From: Collybiopsis luxurians FD-317 M1
Taxonomy: Eukaryota > Basidiomycota > Agaricomycetes > Agaricales > Omphalotaceae
NCBI GenBank assembly: GCA_000827265.1
Contig: KN834826.1
Location: 111,419 to 173,286, forward strand
Direction: 5' to 3'
Length of the DNA: 61,868 nt
Notes under the pieces: generated by a model
The model's database searches: none
Told to the model about the DNA's origin: nothing
What the model saw: only the letters and a program-made list of their open reading frames with translations
Made by a program: the position numbers and the translations under genes
Shown here: positions 56,070 to 61,868 of the stretch, one piece after another
Layout: every line of letters begins with the position of its first letter
Numbering within the stretch: position 1 is the first letter of the stretch

Positions 56070-57040
56070 TTATGGAGTGTTTTCTTGACATCTCTTATTC
56101 AATGATGCAGCTTCTTCCTCAGTAGATTGATCCAACTTTCTTTTTATGACATGCATATGGGAGGGACCGGCCTTTGAGGTGACCTGTGGGCTACCCAATG
56201 AGAGAGGGGCATTGCGTTCATCCTCCTCCAATAACTTCAGTCTTGGAGACATGGGAGATACAGGAAATGCAGACTGAGGTTGAATACAGAGTAGCTGGCC
56301 ATTTGGGGTGTTTTCAGGAGACGCTGTAGTGAGAATCATTGCTGGTATAGAAGGTATTGGCTTTGGAGGGTTCAACTTGCATGTGCTCCCTGGAGAAGTT
56401 GTTGCAGGAGAGGGGCTAGCAGCAGGCAGAGGTTTCTTACTGATGGGAGGCCTGAAAAGAGGGGACACACTGAAGGATGACAGTTTCCAAGATATAGATA
56501 GTTTCTTTGGTACTGGTTTTGATTGTGGTCTCTGCTTGGTCCTCTCTTTTGGTGCAGCCTCAGCAAGCAGTTCCTTGACTTATTCCTTGACTTGTTCCTT
56601 CTCTTTCCTTCATGCTCTAGACTGTGCCTGAGCTGTGCATTCATCAACATCAATAATGGAATTGTCGCTCTCCAATTTGCTCTTCTGGAAATGGAGATTA
56701 TCAGTTGTGTTGTGTTTGAATGGCCACTGGTCTATGTCAAGTGACTGAGGAAGGAGGGACACAGATTGCCTCACCAGTTCTTCATCTGAATCCCCAGAAC
56801 TGGACAAAAAGTCAATCTCATCCTCCCTGTCACTCTCATCCTCCGAAATTTTGATTCATTTTTCTGGAATCCTGGGGGAGTTGTTGTAATTGCTGAAGCT
56901 GAAGATCTGAAGGGGCAATTCAAGGTTTTTGATGCAAGTCCCAATGAACCCATATCTTCTGCAAGCCAGCCGGAGCCTAGTGTATGAGGTTTTTTTTATC
57001 TGCAGTAATTCGTTTGTTTTAAAGCACTTGCCTTTCTGCG
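56070..57040 (-). pseudogene. Low-complexity hypothetical protein
   Basis: ATG near 57040 (MSQKGKCFKTNELLQ) and RLRLACRRYGFIGTC begin it. After an unclear junction the frame reads SSGDSDEELVRQSVSLLPQS, then Lys/Glu-rich and Pro/Ser-rich stretches, ending KRKLDQSTEEEAASLNKRCQ. TGA and TAA interrupt it near 56610 and 56582. Acidic and Pro-rich composition suggests a nuclear, disordered protein, but nothing specific is recognised. Confidence 0.4.
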
Positions 57041-57519
57041 ACATATTGCCTAATACCATATATCTACTTGAAGTACTCTAGGATAAGGAAGAATTGTTGA
57101 CACGTGACCTAGCCAAGTCTGGAATGTTCAATGCGCCTATCTCACAATGCCATATATTATCAAGTCAAGACCAAATAGTTTCTTGCTCAGTAAATGATAG
57201 ATATTTTCCAGAACTAAAACACAATAAATGATTTTACTTGTCCCATCCAATGTTGAACCTGATGGCAGCAAGCCAAGTACTTACATGTCGGAAAAAATAT
57301 ATGTCTGCCCTGGATGCAGGTGAAGGGGTAGAACAGGATCTTTTAGGTGCCAGTTGCCCTCTTTCATCTTGACAAAGTGTCCTCTCATTCCTGGCAACTA
57401 ACGACACTTACTTTCTTTTACCACATAGATATATGCATGAGGCCTGGGCATGACCAGTGTCACTCATCTTTCCTGTCCTTTGTCTAACCACCAGAGCCAC
57501 TAACCATTTGTAATTGACA
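57041..57519. other. No gene seen
   Basis: Spacer without recognisable coding content. Confidence 0.4.
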
Positions 57520-59520
57520 CTGAATGATGCATCTCAACCTTGCTCTCTGCCTTGGTTTGCTAACCATGGAACCTGCCGTCTGTTGGTTTAAAGGCATTTT
57601 GAAGCTCCCTGCAGCAATGGCTCTTGGGACTTCTAGCAACTCAAATCATACTGTATTGCTGCTAGCATCAGACAGTTCAGCTGTTCAAGTAATTCTACAG
57701 CAAACCTATATGATCGGTATGAAGCCTATAACATGGTTTAGCTGTATAGTCTGACCTGAACAAGATACAGGCCGGGCTTCATTCCAGGAAATATTTAATA
57801 CAACAGCTGCACTCATAAATGACTTCACCTCAGATGCACTCGATGATATCAAGTCGTAAGTTCTTTCATTTGTTTCAGCTTGTGTTCAAGGCTGAGATTC
57901 ACATAGGTTCTTGTACCAAAATGTGCGCGCTATAGATCTTATGTCCAATATGGACAGTGTCCCATGCTCTGAGAAACAGGCTCAAGATCTGAACATGCAG
58001 ATGAGGAGACAAGCAAATTGACTTGATTTCATTCTTGTAACCTCAAAAACTTGGCTGGAAAACCTGGATCTACTCGAGGGCAATCTTGCTCTTGTGTCCG
58101 ACATTGTCCTAACAGAAGAGGAGCTGATATCTCAAGCAAGAGTGGAAAGATTAGAAATCAACTTGCTCCTTGGGTTTGTGTTTGGCACAGAAAACAAGCA
58201 TCTGCAGGAAGCCTTGGATCAGGAGAGCAAAGCCCTAGATGCTCTCATGCAGTGGCATGATGATGCTTCATCCTTGCTCTGCCTGTTCATAAGACTCTTG
58301 TGCAAAATTGTGAATGATCTAGTGATCACTGAGGGTCTCTACTATGATGTAGTGATAAGGGGATATATGCGCATCGCTCAGATCATAAAAGTCCAGGATG
58401 CACTTGCCCTAGTTGAAGAATCACTTGATTCTTTGGCCAGAGCTGTCATATCCAGTCCAGAGCAATATCATGGTGAGGGAGACACCAATTCCAAAGTGAG
58501 TTTCAGTTCCTTTTCATACATTCACATCTCTGATTGAACTTCTTTTCTCCAAAACTTGTCTAGGATTGAGCCTGCTGAAGAAACTTTTACATATTGACAT
58601 CTGTATTCCCACATACACGAAAAGAAACTAAATCCTAATCTGTGTTGTATTTGTCCATACTTCTCCTTTGAGCTGGAAAGCAATCACTACATGAGGCAAT
58701 GTCCATTTGCAGAAGTTGAACAGTAGAGTACCAATGATTCATGCACGATTCTGCACTTCTGTGACCTTAGCAGCAGGAATCACTTCTCTTTTATTAGACT
58801 GATGTCGCTGATTGTTTTTCTTTCACCTTTCTTAGAAGTGCATGAATAATACAACAAATCTGCTGGTTGTAGCCGGCCATGCAAATGCCCCATGATCAAC
58901 ATAAAACCAGTACATAAGGATGAGTCGCCCACTTCAGGAATGGCCTACGTGGGCTTCACAGCCTTTATCTAGTGAATCCCCAGAGATGGATCCACCCTCT
59001 TATCAGTATAGTACCCCAGCACTTAACCTTAAGTTAGAAGAATTAACTCAGTATTCCTGAGCAGGGAAACTCTGCTTACCTGGGGAGCAATATGACAAGA
59101 GATCCAGGCTTTGAGTCTCAACAATGTCTATGATGTCTCAGCTAAAGATTCTCCAGAATCTGATGATAGTGGGGTAGCAGCTCTTCGGAGTGAACTTAAG
59201 GAAGCAGTGGATCATTTTGAGGCTGTATTACAGAGGAGGAAGGCAATCCAAGTAAGTTCCCTGGTAAGAATTACCACTTCCACATCTATAGTATTCACTT
59301 GTAGTCTATGATCAAAGAATTGATTGATACTACAACCCACACTTTAATGACCAGGAATACTGAAGCTGGACCCATTGCTGGCTCTACACCAAAGTATCAT
59401 ACAGGTTTTCATGGAACCCTAGCTTTGCCTGAGCTCACGTTGGTTTGTATTCTCTCCAGTACCACCTGTGCTGGACTGACCAGCATTGAATGCAATGCAA
59501 CAATAGGCTGAAGAATCAGA
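57520..59520 (+). pseudogene. Hypothetical coiled-coil gene
   Basis: The best exon is about 57950-58500 (ALVSDIVLTEEELISQARVE, QEALDQESKALDALMQWHDD, DALALVEESLDSLARAVISS), interrupted at its start by a TGA (MRRQAN-stop-LDFILV) that fits CGA. A candidate later exon at 59111-59250 reads DSGVAALRSELKEAVDHFEA. The protein is helical and acidic. It recalls no family that I know. Exon joins are not resolved. Confidence 0.35.
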
Positions 59521-60489
59521 ATCAAAGTTCAAAACTCAGTCTTCAGACATTATTGTTGACCAAGAGTCTTCATGTAATCTGACAAGATTACTTCAATTTT
59601 CCCCTCAGTCCATCCAAATGCTCTCTCCATTATTGTTGTTGGCCACACTCGCAACATTTTCTCAAACTGAGACTGGGCTCTCTGCTCAGACAGAGTCTGC
59701 TGGATCTGGTTCAACTTTGCCTCCTTCAACTTACAGCCTAACCAGTACAACTGGGGGACTGCATCCATCTTCACCTCCTATGAACTCTTCATCTTGGTCT
59801 CTGTCTTCCTTTAACTCATTAAAGACAACAGGTGTTACATTTTCCTTTTGTAATTCCATTGTACTCAAAACATTTGTAGGCAACACTGACTCCCCTGCAC
59901 CAGAAGCTCAAGTGCCAATGAGGCAAATATTGGAATGTAAGTAGTTCTTCTTTCGGACTTTTTTTTTGAGGTACTCACACACCTTAGGTTTTCCAAGCTG
60001 CTTCCAATCTCATTCACCTGAATGACATCCTGCTTTGACTTACAGGAACAAGCAGAAGAGGTGAAGGCATGATGAGAGGGATGCCTCACCGGAACTAATG
60101 AGGCCTTGGAAGCAGATCTGCAAGAATTAATTGTGCGTACAATAGATATAGTGTTCAACATCCTAATTTCTACATTGATGGATGAAGCAAAATCAAAAAT
60201 ATATTTTGCAAAATTTTCATGACTTACTTTGGCGGCATAGATGTGGAATGAGTCAGATGGATAATTAAGTAGTTGTGTAGTGTATGTACTCCATGTGTAT
60301 CTGCCTCCTTCCTGCTACTGAGCCCCGCTGTGTGATGAACAAGAGATATCGAGGTTATAAGAGACATGATGACCATGTTGAGTGCTGCTGCCCAGAACTT
60401 ATACTCTGCAACCTATATATATTCCAAAAACAGTATAAATTTCATTCAGTTTTGAAAAAAATGAGAATATGTGGATGAAGAGATGAAGA
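59521..60489. other. No gene recognised
   Basis: A Ser/Thr/Pro-rich frame at 59618-59944 is open, but I cannot tie it to a gene. Confidence 0.35.
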
Positions 60490-60700
60490 CTTAAGCTATG
60501 ACAGGCTACAAATAATGTCAGGTGACTGAATGAGGGGCTACAAGTGGGCAACAAGTGGGTGATCCTTGGACATTTAGTGCCCAGCATTTTCTCTGTCCTT
60601 ACCACTTCCTCTGGGCATGTGCTTCCTTTGCTGCTTCTGCAATGCCAAGGACACCTGAAGAGCTGTGACCTTTGATTATTGCCTGAACAGCAAGCCCAAA
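60490..60700 (-). repeat. Modular repeat R1, copy C (1 unit, reverse)
   Basis: The reverse complement carries one CACAGCTCTTCAGGTGTCC unit, then GGGCACTAAATG, and the same 3' end as copy A (TGTAGCCCCTCATTCAGTCA, then TTTGTAGCCTGTCAT). Confidence 0.8.
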
Positions 60701-61429
60701 TTTTAGATATCAGTCAACTTGATGAACTTGATGTAACCTACCAAGTGACATTTATCATTGCTTCTGAGCAGTAAGGGAACTAATGTGTTCGCGAAGCTTC
60801 TGTTGCAGATGAGCTGCAGCACTTCTCGGTATTCTGTGATCTGCTGCAAATGTACACAATTGATGACAGTTTTTTATATGTGCCAGAAGATTTTGTATGA
60901 TATACTGAAAAACTCCCCATTTTTCAGTGTCATTGAGCTCTACAGAACCATTCTCATCTTGTACACTTCGGTAATGTTACAACACCATCTACAAAAGGTA
61001 CACATACCAGAAGACAATTGGAGACATTGACACTTTGCATTCATCAGTTGCTCATGTGCATGATCACCCAATTGTTTCATTTGCAATTTATGCAGGCTAC
61101 ACATGCACTCTTGGTCAAAATTTTATTTTTGTCCTATTAGTGTAGCAATGGCTGAAACTCCCACACAGACTATATATGGTTATACCAATTGAATTTAATG
61201 GAACATTGAGTGCACCCATGAAAAAAAGGTAGATATAGACAGGACAGGAGCAGTGAGTCACCTATACCTAGAAGAACATGGAAAAATTGGGAAGCCTAAC
61301 AATCTTTGCATGTGATTATTTTCTACTGCTGTTGCTCAAAGCTAAATCTGGTGTCATTGGAATGAAACTGTAAGGAGGCAAAAATTCAAACACACTGTGA
61401 AGGTTGAGTGATGAGAAACCTACAGCAAA
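60701..61429. other. No gene recognised
   Basis: Spacer with small frames only; presumably 3' flank of importin alpha. Confidence 0.4.
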
Positions 61430-61868
61430 CTAGCTTGAGGAATCCACTGCTGAAACCACAATAGCAACTCCAACCTCCTCATTTTCAGAAAAATATTTGT
61501 CCATAATGTTGAAAGCCAGCTTATAAATGCCCACATTGTCATGTTGTTGTAATTTGTGGATTGTGATCACTCCACCAGCTTCTTTGACATCCACTGCATA
61601 CCGATTGACAGCACCTGAACTGCCGGCAGCTTTGTCCATCTCACCAACCTTCAAGATGTTGTCAAGGCTGGCAAGAGCAACCTGGATGGCCTCAGTGTCC
61701 ATTGTAAGAAGATCACATAGGGGCTTGATGCAGCCCAGCCTGACAAGATATCGAATGTGAGATGGACCCCCATATGTAGCGCTAGAGATAGCCCAGCAAG
61801 CTTCCTTTCTGGTCTTGAAATCAGCATTCTGCAGAATATTCATAAGTGGCGGGATTATGTTCGCATCA
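61430..61868 (-). CDS. Importin subunit alpha (karyopherin alpha), C-terminal part
   Basis: The frame enters from the right window edge ([20 protein letters not shown]) and covers the last armadillo repeats: [52 protein letters not shown] and [20 protein letters not shown]. It ends at TAG (61430-61432) after VDSSS. The yeast and plant proteins share the [16 protein letters not shown] motif. Importin alpha binds the nuclear localisation signal of cargo and hands it to importin beta. The usual Gly/Phe-rich end seen in many fungal importin alphas is not present; a terminal exon or variation could explain that. No stop codon interrupts it, and some CpGs remain, unlike its left neighbours. Confidence 0.9.
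   Translation of the reverse strand, partial: DANIIPPLMNILQNADFKTRKEACWAISSATYGGPSHIRYLVRLGCIKPLCDLLTMDTEAIQVALASLDNILKVGEMDKAAGSSGAVNRYAVDVKEAGGVITIHKLQQHDNVGIYKLAFNIMDKYFSENEEVGVAIVVSAVDSSS

Noticed and set aside
1..61868. tRNA or rRNA genes, CRISPR array, bacterial operon signals
   Set aside because: None seen; direct repeats here lack regular spacers, and introns and gene families are fungal.

Overview
The window looks like heterochromatic, transposon-rich DNA from a basidiomycete fungus, most likely an agaricomycete. The evidence is short GT-AG introns of about 46-80 bases, a chromodomain-bearing Ty3/Gypsy retrotransposon, a CxC1-type KDZ transposase, a Plavaka-like transposase, and relics of gene families that are expanded in agaricomycetes (fungal BTB, OTT_1508-like deaminase, AAA-ATPase-like/PD-(D/E)XK). 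I cannot name the genus.

Layout. 1-7056: the right part of a forward Ty3/Gypsy element (copy 1: RT, RNase H, integrase, chromodomain, then two spliced antisense genes, then an intact 695-bp LTR). 7141-9282: decayed gag-like reading frame. 9801-12830: Plavaka-like transposase relic, reverse. 14338-15095: BTB-domain fragment. 15987-16940: decayed OTT_1508-like deaminase. 17250-18552: a gag fragment, reverse. 19033-28259: reverse Ty3/Gypsy copy 2, carrying the same antisense genes and a 20-N assembly gap flanked by an identical 277-bp duplication. 28436-28641: large foldback. 29709-35325: KDZ transposon region with two companion genes and the transposase. 35916-36181: tandem array plus inverted repeat. 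36338-37949: old Ty3/Gypsy fragment (copy 3), abutting a roughly 1-kb element with long inverted ends. 39-61 kb: CpG-poor gene relics (AAA-ATPase-like and PD-(D/E)XK pieces, a CDCA7-type zinc-finger gene, a Cys-rich gene, WD40, several unrecognised genes) mixed with copies of a modular repeat. 61430-61868: the C-terminal part of importin alpha, probably the edge of an ordinary gene.

Two themes stand out. First, the Ty3/Gypsy family carries a conserved two-gene cassette between pol and the 3' LTR, on the opposite strand. Each gene has its own GT-AG introns and a TATA-like box about 50 bases upstream of its ATG, and a second polypurine tract lies on the pol side of the cassette. This is the best candidate for an undescribed system here. 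Second, inactivating mutations are dominated by CpG transitions: CGA to TGA stops, CG to CA on the other strand, and loss of catalytic residues. Paired copies show the two strand outcomes at the same ancestral CpG. This fits long-term CpG methylation of the region, and the CpG content ranks the insertions by age. Most genes named here are therefore pseudogenes; the BTB fragment and importin alpha are the clearest open ones.
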